DNA from: Stromatinia cepivora
Lineage: Eukaryota > Ascomycota > Leotiomycetes > Helotiales > Sclerotiniaceae
Length of the DNA: 64,000 bases
Direction: 5' to 3'
Assembly: GCA_014898415.1 (NCBI GenBank)
Contig: RCTD01000035.1
Span: 421,838-485,837 of the forward strand
Shown: one piece after another, positions 46,555 to 57,754 of the stretch
Numbering within the stretch: the first letter of the stretch is position 1
How the letters are laid out: the number at the start of each line of letters is the position of its first letter
Made by a program: the position numbers and the translations under genes
The notes under the pieces: model-generated
What the model was told of the DNA's origin: nothing
What the model saw: only the letters and a program-made list of their open reading frames with translations
Database searches by the model: none

Positions 46555-49500
46555 ATATATTTATAAATACTACTAATTTCAGCGAATCGAGATTGAATAA
46601 TATGAATTTTAATCCTTTAATTGAATTGTCTATTTATTATTGGATTGTTTTATTTATTAATTTTATATTTTTCTTTTTGGGATTGATAATCTGGGTAGTA
46701 AAAGAAAAAGCAAATAATACTTTTAATTAATATATTATCGAAATATAAATTCTTTTTGTATATTAAGCGATATATTAATCCTTTAGAATTATATTTTTTC
46801 GAATTTTACCCCTTATATTATAAATATCGATTAATTATGTTTTAATGAATTATAGATTTGTATATTGCCTTTTCTGATTAATATAAATAAAACCATTGTT
46901 TATTTGAATGATAATAATTCCATTGAATTTGAAGGGATTCTCGAATAATAAAGTTTTTCGATCCTTTATAAAAAACTTTATATTTTCGAATTCTTTTTAT
47001 TCTCTATTTATGAATACTTTATTAATTACAATAATTATATCATCTATTTAAAATCCTATTAATCCGAATACTTCGTTTTCCTATTTGATATATATTAGAC
47101 AGGGATTATAGATTGATTAAATCATTTAGAGTATAATGAAGTAATGATTATAGTAAATACCGAATCAATAATTTCCAGCCTTTGGTATATTATATAATGG
47201 TTTGATCATTTATAATAATATTCCCTTTATAAATTCTATTTCCTTAAATAATAGAATATAGAATAATTATATTAGATTAGATATTGTTTGTATATAAATT
47301 TAAATAATATCCCTAATATATAAAATTGTTTATATAATTGATTATAGAATAATTATAATACTTAATATCAAATATTGATTTATTTATTAAATTATAAACA
47401 ATTATATTAATACTATTCCCTTTTCTATATTATTCTATACCTGAACTATAAGCCTCGATTTTGGGAATACCTTTTCAATACCTTCGTTTTTGATCTTATC
47501 AATAAATCTTAATTTGAATATTCATATACCTTCTAATATATTTATTTGTTATACGATTTCGAATACATTATTTTCTATTAAACTATTGATTTCTTTCTTT
47601 CTTGATTTTTGTAAATCGATAGATTTTGAGGTATATCAGATATCAGCAGATTTTCATCGAAGTATTCGATGATATTTTCTTTCTTATTATTTTGAAGATA
47701 AATAACTATATTTGGTATTATTATTATATCCTTAATGAAATATATTACTGTAATTTCAATTGGTATTATATTTATTATATTATATAATATTCTTATTGGA
47801 AGAACGATTACTTAAAGAATACCAGGATTCGCTTTTGTCACATTTTTTAAGATAATCTTAAATTTCTTTTGGATAATGGTTTCGAGATCCTTCAAGAATA
47901 TTTCCTAAGGGATTTGTTCTATTACAGTATATTCTATTTATACAATAGATTCTATTGATATTACTATTTCGATTATATAAAATTTCATTATTATAAATCG
48001 AAAAATCGTAAATCCGTTTAATAATTGAATTATATAGATTTCACCTTCGATTTATAATAATATAAATGGTTTTATCTATCCGGCAATTCAATTGTTTCTT
48101 TTTCTTTATATCTATATTTTTGAATTGATTAATAATTTATAGATTGGAATTATATTTGAATTATTATATTGATTTAATATATCTATTATTTGTTTTTCAG
48201 TTTAAAGCTTTTTGATTTTATTACTTGCTTTTTTGATTGTATTGAATCATTATTGAATATTAGATACCGATGAATCGAGTTTGTTTATCTACAGGTATAT
48301 TCCGAATACTAAAAGGATAAATATAATTCTATTAAGGCTAATAATATTATTGATTGTTTTCATTATTATTTGTAATACCGATTCTTTCATTATTCCAATA
48401 CCTTTGAATTCTTTCTTGATAATATTATATATATATCGAATAATTTGATAATAATATTCGATCATCTTGATCGATTAATATACTTCAACAAATACACTTT
48501 TTATAATGATCATTATTATTTCGGTATATTATTTGAATTCTTTATTCACAAAATTTTTCCCAATATTATAAATAATATAGTTTGATAAATTTAAATATAT
48601 ATCCATCCAATATATTCTTAATTTATTTTATATATACTTTATATTAATATTATTAAATCATTATATTATTTAAAATCTGATTCCTTTATTAACAATATAT
48701 AATATTAATTTGTTATTGATATATATAATATCGATTATAATCGAATAATTAAATTCAATATCATTACAAAAATTGAACTTGAATCTGCCTAAGGATTTTC
48801 TATATTTTTGATAATATTTATAGAATTTCATAAGTTTCTCGAAATCTCCCTAAACAATATCTATATAATCTACACATCGAAAAACTCGATAGAATCTATT
48901 TACAAAGGAATAATCGAAATGATAATACAATCTTTATATTTCTGATTTAATCAAATAATAATTGTTTATATCAATAGATATTTATATAAATTGCTGGATT
49001 TTTATATTCCAAAATAATATTATATATTTGAATTTGTGAATACAAAAATGGTTTACAATTGATGATATAAATATATCGATAATGTTATTGTAATATACCC
49101 CGAATCGATCTATATTCTATAATAATAATAAGAATAATATTTCTAATTCTATAATATAAAATTCGATAATTTCTGAAAATAAATTCAATTGAATCGATCT
49201 GATTGATTCGGCCTTTCCGATTCCGAATATCATCTTTGCGATTTCTATCTTATTTGTATTCAATATAATATTTTTAATATCTTTTTGATATATTTAATAC
49301 TATTTGAATTCTATTATAAATCATTGGGATACTCCTATATCAGCAATGATGCCCTGGGGCTCTTTGTCATTGTATTTCGGGGGGGGGGGGGGCTTTATAT
49401 CTTTCGATTTTGTTAGTTGGTTTATTAATAAGGTTAATCAAAGTATATATTGTTGCTTTATCGAATAAATTCATTGCAACTTCCTTTCTATTAATCGATC

Positions 49501-52174
49501 TACAGAATAAAATCCAAATATACTTTGGACCATTATTCTTTATATCCTCCTTTAAATCATTTTGAATATATATTATAAATTCTTTATTAATATTGATATC
49601 CAATAAAGTTCCTTTATATTCAATAATATATTATTCGAAATATAATCCGAAATCCTTATTGTTGCCCTTGAATAATTCTTTATACTTATATTTCGATTCA
49701 GTTCATTCAACTTTTGTATACTTATTTAATTAATAATCTTCTTTTTTATAAACAAAGTATCTTTTAATTCCTTTTAATTGAATAGGGAATTATTGATTAG
49801 ATCTATATTCGTAATTGTACCTAGGATTCTTTTAATTGTATACTCGATCTATATAGAATATTTTGTTTTCGTTTGAATATAATTTCTTGTATATAAAGAT
49901 AGAATCTTATAGATCTTTGATAAATCTGATTATAGATTTTGAAGGTCAATAATACATTTAATTATATACTAATATACGATTATATATATTGAGGATTTTT
50001 CTCTGGATATATATAATTGTTTGAAATTCTTTTAATAAACCTTTTTGAAGATATTGAAGTTTGATGATTATGATATCCAAATATTCTGATATCGATTTTC
50101 CAGAATTTTGTATAATAATTGTTTTGAGTATTATATGATCCTATTTTTCTATGAATCTGTATTGATATTCTTCTTTTTCGAAAGATGTTTTTATTATTTT
50201 GTAGATGCTCTTTATTGTATTTGGAATGTAATTAAGGTTCGAATAATAAAATATAAAGGCCTTTTCTTTTAGTATTATAGAGAACGCTTTTGTATAAAGG
50301 TTTGGATGGATATCGATTCTTTCATAATAATTAAAGAAGATAATATATTTATAATCGAAATTATTGTTTTGATTAATATATTTATTAATATTATTATAAA
50401 GTTTCTTAAGATTTTTAAGGTTACAATTAATATTATTATATATATAATTGAATAATTTGTTCTTGTAATTTCCTAAATTATTGTTTTCTTTATTATTAAA
50501 TAGATTTCTTTCTTTTCTATTGTTTTTATAAAGATATATATAAATATTATTTTGATTTATATTATCTATTTTGCAATTGTTTTCGAAATGTTTATTATTG
50601 TTTGGGGGTTTTTTGTTATTAAATGATTTATTTGATAATCCTTTATTATAAATAGATTTCTTTTTATTTAATAGTTTTTTATTTTCGGATAATATATTGT
50701 TATTATACGATGATTATGGTAATATTGAATATTGTTTTCATTCTAGATCTTGATATTCATTATCTAAAAGTTCCTTGAATATATAAGATCCTAGTTTTTT
50801 GTTTAATTATAATAATTGAATTCTTTTGTATTATATTGAAGATAATTGTTTTGTATTTATTTATATAAATTGTTTTTTCTTTTTAAGATTGAATAAAGAT
50901 ATTAGATCTTCGAGGATAATATTCAGATATATATTGTTATTGAGTATCTTGATTTGATTTAGAATGGTTTTTGATCGAAATTGGAAGTATCGATTCATTC
51001 TTGTCTTTTGAATTTGTTCATTTGATCATAATATATATAGGATATAAAGCGTTTCGATTAAAGCTTTATTGACTATCAATTCTATATATTATATTATCTT
51101 TTTGATAAACAAATTATCTATTTTCAATTCAATACATAATTTGAGTATAATCTTTGAATTGATAAATTCGAAATACTCAATTCTGAAATCCGCAAAATTG
51201 TTGTAATAATCATTTTATAAATCTTTATCGATATAATTATATATTATATAGAATTCCAATTTATATTTATAAAAATTGATGATTTCCTAAGGGTTTTCTT
51301 TTGTAGGTATGAATTAATTATATTTCCATTTATTTATCTATTCATTGTATTCTTCGCTTTTGATGTATGAAATAATTAATACTGATGATAATAGAATTCG
51401 TATTTTTTTAGGGTAAGGGATTGTGGGGGAGTATTCGAATATACTTGCCATAATTATTATAATAATAGTTGTTATATATTTTCAGATTATTTCGAAGTTA
51501 ATTATTACAAAGTTTTTAAGACAATCTTAAAAAAGAGTTTGAGTATAGATTTGTATTATACAAAATATATATTGTAATGAAATTTCACTTGTATTATATA
51601 TAATGTTATTAAATTCTGAAGGTATTTCGAAGTTAGGATTGATTAATTGAATCGATCGAAATTGATCAAAATTGATCAAAATTGATCAAAATTGATCAAG
51701 GTGATCGGGTTTGATTGGAGCGGGTTTGACCGAAATAAACGGAATAATTAGGGTAATGAAATTAATCAAATCGAATTGATTAATCTTATATATAATTAAT
51801 AATTCGTATAAAATGAATAAATGAAATGGTTTTTCGTAAGAAAATGGATATAATGAAAAACTCGAAATTGCTTTCAGGTTTTCTTCAAATATATACCCTA
51901 TATTGTCTGATAAATATATAATAAATATAGAATGATTGAATCAAGAAGTGAACTTCAAATTCGCTATTAGATAACTACTATTCTTGATCCTTCGATTCTC
52001 TTGAATTGTTCAATAATTAAAGATTTATCCTTTAATATAAAAATACTTCGTTTTGCAACGAAATACCTTTATCCAATTACAAGAGCAGAATCGAAATTGA
52101 TTTAAAATTTGTAACTCTTTGTATCAATTTCCAATATCTGATCTGTAATATCATTATAACAAAAAACTGATCAG

Positions 52175-52386
52175 TATCGGGACAATTATATACAGGGAAG
52201 TGAAGTTCATCAACAAACGTATAAAACTCTTTGTTAATACATTTTGATTTACCTAAAGAGCTAGAATCTATGAAGGATAAAGATCTATATAATGATACAT
52301 GCCGAAACACTAGTGCAAGCACTAATGCTCACGTGATCCTTACCATCCTTACCATCCTTACCATGCACGTGATTCATATTCCGACA
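52175..52386 (-). repeat. LTR of the copia element (right copy, 5' LTR in coding sense)
   Basis: Begins TATCGGGACAATT (the left copy has TGTCGGG, a G-to-A change) and ends CCGACA directly before AGCTC. The outer 80 bases keep GC-rich phrases (CACGTGATCC, TGCACGTGATTC), so RIP was weaker at this edge. Confidence 0.9.
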
Positions 52387-52639
52387 AGCTCAGACTTCAA
52401 GCTCTAATTTTATCATGACTATTCTTAATATTACAGGCTGTTTAGAACTTGAAGCAAGATTACTATAGATTGCAATTATTGTCAGTCTCACATATCTGAA
52501 AGGGAGATAGAGATTAAAATAGATGTGATGAGTTCAAGGTAGAGGTTTAGTAACCAAAGAAACAATAGACAAAAGGACGGCATTGATGATTACACTTTGC
52601 CAGAAAGATTTTACCATATCCATATAAGTCAACTACCTC

Positions 52640-53378
52640 ATATATGGGCCACCCCTCTTGTAGGCCACTCTTTTACACCAAAAATCATGAAAATCAGCAT
52701 TTTTAATTATCTTATTTATGAATATAATTTTCTGAAATTTTGAATATAGATTTATTACTTATATAATAGTAAATTCTGAAAATTTCAGATTGAATTTTCT
52801 AATTTTAATTTGTATACCATTTATATAAAAATTAAAAAAACACAAAAATCTTGAATAACTTTTCAACAAAAATAAATAAAAATAAAAAAATAATTATTTT
52901 TTTGGAAATCTTCGAATCGAATTCTATAAAATGAATCAAATTTTAGAATTTTAGAATTTATAAATAAGATTTTATTTATATTTTTAGATTTTACAGTAAT
53001 TAAAAACTGTGATATTTTTAATAAAAGATTTTCTATAAATTATAAATTTATATTATAAGATTTTCTAGATTTCTAAATCTTTAGATATCTTATAAAAATT
53101 AATAATTTATTTTTATAAATTTTTGTTGAAAAGTCATTTAAAATTTTGATGTTTTTTAATTTGTATATAAAATTATATATAAATTGAAATCGAAATTTTA
53201 ATCTTGAAAATTTCAACAAAAACAAAATTTAAAGTTATAAAATTTTCAGAATTAATTAATATCTATATAAAAAATCTATATTTTAAATTTCAATCAATTA
53301 TATTGATTTTTTATAAAGTTATTAATAGATGAAAATCGTGATTTTTGGGTTGCCTATAAGAGGGGGTGGCCCATATGT
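52640..53378. mobile_element. About 735-bp inverted-repeat element (MITE-like), AT-rich
   Basis: The left end (ATATGGGCCACCCCTCTTGT, from 52642) is mirrored by the right end (GGGTGGCCCATATG, to 53377). The match continues inward through a TAGGC phrase and AAAAATCA. The interior is about 85% AT with no ORF. It lies about 250 bp outside the copia LTR and was not part of it. The family differs from the elements at 14.4, 26.9 and 32.9 kb by its end sequence. Confidence 0.75.
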
Positions 53379-54188
53379 AGAACAGCGAGGCAATACTTAG
53401 TCAAGGCAATAGAGCCAACCAAAGAGCGCGAATCAAGAACATCAACCCAAACAACCCAAGTAGATAGTGTTATTTCCAAATGGTTGATATCAAACAAAGC
53501 AAAAGATTTCTAATTCTGAATAAGCAGAGAAAGAGAGCTGGCTTTTATCCCATGCAATCTGTGTCAAGTGAGGGGGTTTCTCCAAAGGGTGTTATCTTCG
53601 AACTTAGGAAGTTAAAAAGGGGTAAAGGCGTCTTTTAAAGCAAGTGATTTTCAGAGAAATTAGTCTGAACAAAGCTGTGCAGAAAAACATTGGGAGACAG
53701 AGGGATAGGGGTGAGGGAATTGGGTCTAATCCGAAATTTACTGTTCGAAGTCCTGGATAGACAGTGGAGGAATAAAATAAAAATTGTTGAGGATAACAAA
53801 AATTCCGCTTAACATTCAGTTTTGTACAAGAGTGCCTTTTCTTTAATCTCTTTTAACTTACAAAATTCGGAGTTTCCCAACAATATCGAGCCAAAACTTC
53901 GATCTTTCAACATATCTCTGACCCTACGAGATTTTTAACGCAAGACGCTTGGCTCTTACAGTCTCAAAGCGATCCCCTACTATTTGCGTCATACCGAATC
54001 TCCCATTGAGAGGCCCGATTGGAATTGAGAGGCCACAGACGAATTTGCTAACTTTGAAAACACTTCCTACGGTATCAGCATCGTCAGACAGATACCACGC
54101 TCATCCATAATATTCATCACCCGTTCAGCTCAATTTCACAACTACTCTTATAACAGATTCCACAATCAACAATCATACATACAAAATT
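53379..54188. other. Upstream region of the 54-kb MYND gene
   Basis: No gene visible. The last 150 bases are rich in CA/CT and look like a promoter and leader for the ATG at 54189. Confidence 0.5.
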
Positions 54189-55413
54189 ATGGTGGGAACA
54201 ATTGGCTGTTATACAGTCTGCAAGAGAACACGCGCGCTTATATGCACGGGCTGTAGGTCTGCAGAGTATTGCTCGAAGGAAATGTCAGAGGAAAGATTAT
54301 CGAACGCATAAGTTACTTTGTGCGGAGTATGCTCGTATGATGAGTTCTGTCAGACCAACCCCGAATTCCAAACTTGCGTTCTTCTTTGGCCAAAGCCCGG
54401 CCGGAGAGCCATGTACCCCAAAAATTATCTGGGTGGAAATTGAAGGTGAAGATGATGAAAGACTTGTGAAGCGAGCCAAGAGAGATGAGAATGTTGTCAT
54501 TGTTTACAGCAAACTACTTGTCCAAGCAATGGACCAGGCATCACATCCGAGCCCTGAGCCTGGATACCTGCCATTGAATCATTACAAGTGCACTAGAAAA
54601 TTTAAACTTGATCACGATATTGTGTTACATCATCGACATGCACACTTATTCGACAAATCCCTTCCTAACACGGGTATCTTCGAATTCACTAATGGAACCC
54701 AAGGAATACTTTGGAGGTGTCCGGTGACCTTTCACAGCTGTGTCGGCATGAAATTAGACAGGCTTGAAGTTAGAACCCCTAACTTGGATGCCACAATGTC
54801 CGACCTGCACGTTGCATTGCACTTCTTGCAAACTTTCCCTGGTCAAAATGTCGGACCTGAAGCTTTGTCACTAGGCGCCTTGTGTCAGATCAAATTTTGG
54901 AAGCCTCAACTATTCTATAGCTTCATGAAAAAATACGCAAAAGACGCAGTATATACAGGTGTCAGCATTTCATGTCCTGGAGATGTGAAATTCCTCGGTA
55001 GGGTAAAATATGCGCCTGCGGAAGTCCTTCCAAATCATCCAATTTTTCATGCGGAAGACCAATCCTTATCTCGATTCCCGCCCATTCTACGTCAAACTGG
55101 CATACCTCTGATTGCCCGGAAAGTATGTCATGACCCTGCTGGAAGGTTCCCACGCCATTGGGTCATAGAAGATCTGAAGAACAATGCCGCACTTGCATTG
55201 CATCTAATTACTGATGTCAAAGGATTGCATTTCAATATGGGCGTGGTAGGAAACAATTGGCATAAGTTCCTTGGTTCTGTGTTAGTTGTCCGACAAGACA
55301 AGAAGCCGTTGACACCACACCAGGTGGAAGCTTTGGTCATGTTTTGCGAATCCAAAGCTTCTGTCATGGCCGATGACGACAATCCAAACAATGCTCTTCT
55401 CGATTTCATTTGA
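54189..55413 (+). pseudogene. MYND zinc-finger gene with a +1 frameshift inside the finger
   Basis: The ATG at 54189 opens MVGTIGCYTVCKRT, with C7, C11, C19, C22 and C28 of a MYND finger (CTGC, YCSKE). At an AAA run (54290-54292) the frame shifts by +1. The next frame supplies the rest of the finger (CQRKDYRTHKLLC) and a long intact body to 55413. Body phrases shared with the paralogues include NSKLAFFFG, YTGVSISCPGDVKFLGRVKY, the HPIFHAEDQS block, GIPLIARKV and SVLVVRQDKKPLTPHQVEAL. The first Cys pair is spaced C-x3-C instead of the usual C-x2-C. Without the shift about 400 residues would follow. Without re-initiation at a downstream ATG (54340) the gene makes only a 40-residue peptide. Confidence 0.75.
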
Positions 55414-57754
55414 ATACAACGAACAGAAACAGGGTGAAGCACACTTAGAAATTGAGGCGGGGTCTGGAAGGAGAAATTTGACACTCACTTCGAGCGGACC
55501 AAGAAATACAAAATTGAGGGTGGTGACACATCTTGGGTCGATGAGATTTCGCCATGCGATATTTAGGGTGTGACGTCTCGAAGGAATTTAAGCGCCGTCA
55601 ATGCATGGATATTGTGTCCTGTGTAGCAGTGCAGTGGAGAATACATCTACTTGTGGACTCACAGATGTATCAGGCATCAGTCTATTCGATCGTCGGAGAT
55701 CATCAAAAGCGTTGTATTTACTCTGGCCTATTTGAAGGCATACCTAGCAAACATCCACAACTAGTTTTATCACAATCAAACCACTGAAGCTGCATTCTTC
55801 TTTTGCAAGAAGAAACAACACATCATAGCCACTGCGCAATGCAATTCCAAAATCCGAGATTCTGATGCAACTTCCATAAGATATTGCAGATCAAATCGAC
55901 TCACAGGCTTTGACCATCGTCGCTCCTTCTAAGAATTACATACTTCCGTGGACTCTGAGTAGATTATTGGCAGATCGCCCAATCAAGACTTGTGAGAATT
56001 TAGGGCCCGACGCGTTTTTTATAGGCTGCCATTTTCACTGAAAACATAAAACCATTTTCACCTCTTTCTTCCTCGACACAGATTTCCTTTTTCGAACATG
56101 TTATGTGCCCCAGGAATGTTTTGTGGATGATGACCCTGATCCAGCACCAGCCAGCCTGCATGCAATCCGCTTCATTTTAGACCTAATTACCCTGGACACA
56201 TGTTTTGATATCCGTCAAGCTTCATGCTAAGATAAGGAAAGTTCTTCGTGTGTTCGATTAATTGTTCTTATAGGAAAGGCTCAAGTAGTCCATAGATGGA
56301 AAATCATCTTGCATGAACGAGCCTTTTAGAGCCCGAGATTATCCAACCGGTCACCCCTTGTCTAAATCCCGGAAGACGGATTCCAGTATCGTGGGTTTGC
56401 CACTACATGCAGACGTAGTGTGCTTGATAAACAGATAAGGATGGGATAGATGCGGTTGCTTACAGACCTATCGTCTTGGACGACCACACCGATCGTTGAT
56501 GCTTATCTTCCGAGTCCAAGGAACTGAACCATCGTGGGCCGTTTCTATCCAGACCAGGGTCGAAAGACGTTCAAATGAACACCACAGTGTATCAAATCCT
56601 GCAGTGTTCGGACACGAATAGATATCTCGATATTGCATCTTGGATGATCTCCTTCGTACTCATGGTATGGCATCCAAAGCTTTCCTCGAAACCCTTCAAT
56701 AAAGGTTAGTGGAAAAGCCGCCTCTAGATTTGATTTCTAATTAAATACTACTCTGACAGTCCACGTTGAAAAAATGTGTCCCCACAGGGTATTCTTCGGC
56801 CAACAAAGCATCAATCATTAACAGTCCTGTGCCACCAAAAGACCGAGTGGCTTGCAAAATACAATCAGTGGAGGCCATTCATATTTCCTTTACTCGTTCG
56901 GTCCAATTTTCACTGACCTTGACCTTGAATATGTACTTCTATCCAACAGTTGTTTTATGCATCCAGAATATTGACATACGCTTCTCGTCAAGCCTAAGAC
57001 GGACGATCCCGTCTATTACTGGTCGTCGTGAGCAATAGCATTTCAGCCCCGTTATCGCTGATGTTACATTCCCCAAAGGTCTATCAAAAGTGGGATTCAC
57101 AAGGATTTCATAACACTAAACAATGTCATTTTCAGTGGCGGAAAATGCTCCTCCAGCTGTCATCATTTCTCACCAACCCTCTCTATGGCGGAGTTGATTG
57201 GATACTGTCTATCAGGTTCTTACACCGGGGCTTTTACTCTACGTCTAGATATACCAATTATGGAAGGTTGAGCCCAAACCACAGTGGCGGGAATCGTGTG
57301 AAGGATTTTGTTTAACGCACGGGTGGGCTTATTACCTGACAAGCTCCATCAAGCTTTGCGGCATGCCATCTTTCAAGAAAATTAAGCTTTGCTTGTCCAG
57401 ATTAAATGCAGGGCCCTAGCTTATCGGAATTCCCATAAAAGGCAGGTGAATATGTAACTATCTATCATATCACCGATTTCTAGCTTCAAAGACGGTATAA
57501 CTGAATTTCAAGGGTTGTATGTACAAAACTATACGAGAACCCTGGAGAAGTGTGTCGAGTCGCGAGTCGTTACACCACATTCGGCTTGCTCCACAATGGC
57601 ACGCTTCATTTCTTATCTGTTTACAAGATGGATTTACAACATCCGAGGTAATTCCCATAAAATAGTACGGTAGGAATTTCTACATAAGTCGCTGGTCCGC
57701 CGTTTCCTCTTCCCTTCAGCCCTTTTTGATCTGCTGCGAGCACTAGCATTCAAT
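55414..57754. other. Intergenic region between the MYND pseudogene and the OPT gene
   Basis: About 2.3 kb of normal composition. Short ORFs (e.g. 55554-55787, 56766-57038, 57028-57315 plus; 57470-57658 minus) show no family signature. I see no gene that I can support. Confidence 0.45.

Larger units (their letters stand above)
34417..52386 (-). mobile_element. RIP-degraded Ty1/copia LTR retrotransposon (outer element), interrupted by a gypsy element
   Basis: 212-bp LTRs at both ends and the target duplication AGCTC (34412-34416 and 52387-52391) define a 17,970-bp unit. Without the inner element it is about 6.7 kb, a normal copia size. Coding order on the minus strand is gag, protease, integrase, reverse transcriptase, RNase H. 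Decayed but readable pieces are a gag zinc knuckle (KRYFVYKKEDY, about 49,740-49,780), protease/pre-integrase sequence (FGIGKAESI, NIDRFGVYYNN, 49,000-49,260), integrase KYYQKYRKSLGRFKFNF (about 48,770-48,825) and an RNase H tail (EIRWIDKESNF, TKAKPYQ, about 34,920-34,990). The knuckle cysteines read as Tyr (TGT to TAT), which is what RIP produces. Stops are everywhere, so the element is dead. Confidence 0.9.

Noticed and set aside
34417..52386. Mitochondrial DNA insertion as explanation for the AT-rich block
   Set aside because: LTR pairs, target duplication and copia/gypsy protein traces explain it, and no mitochondrial genes are recognisable.
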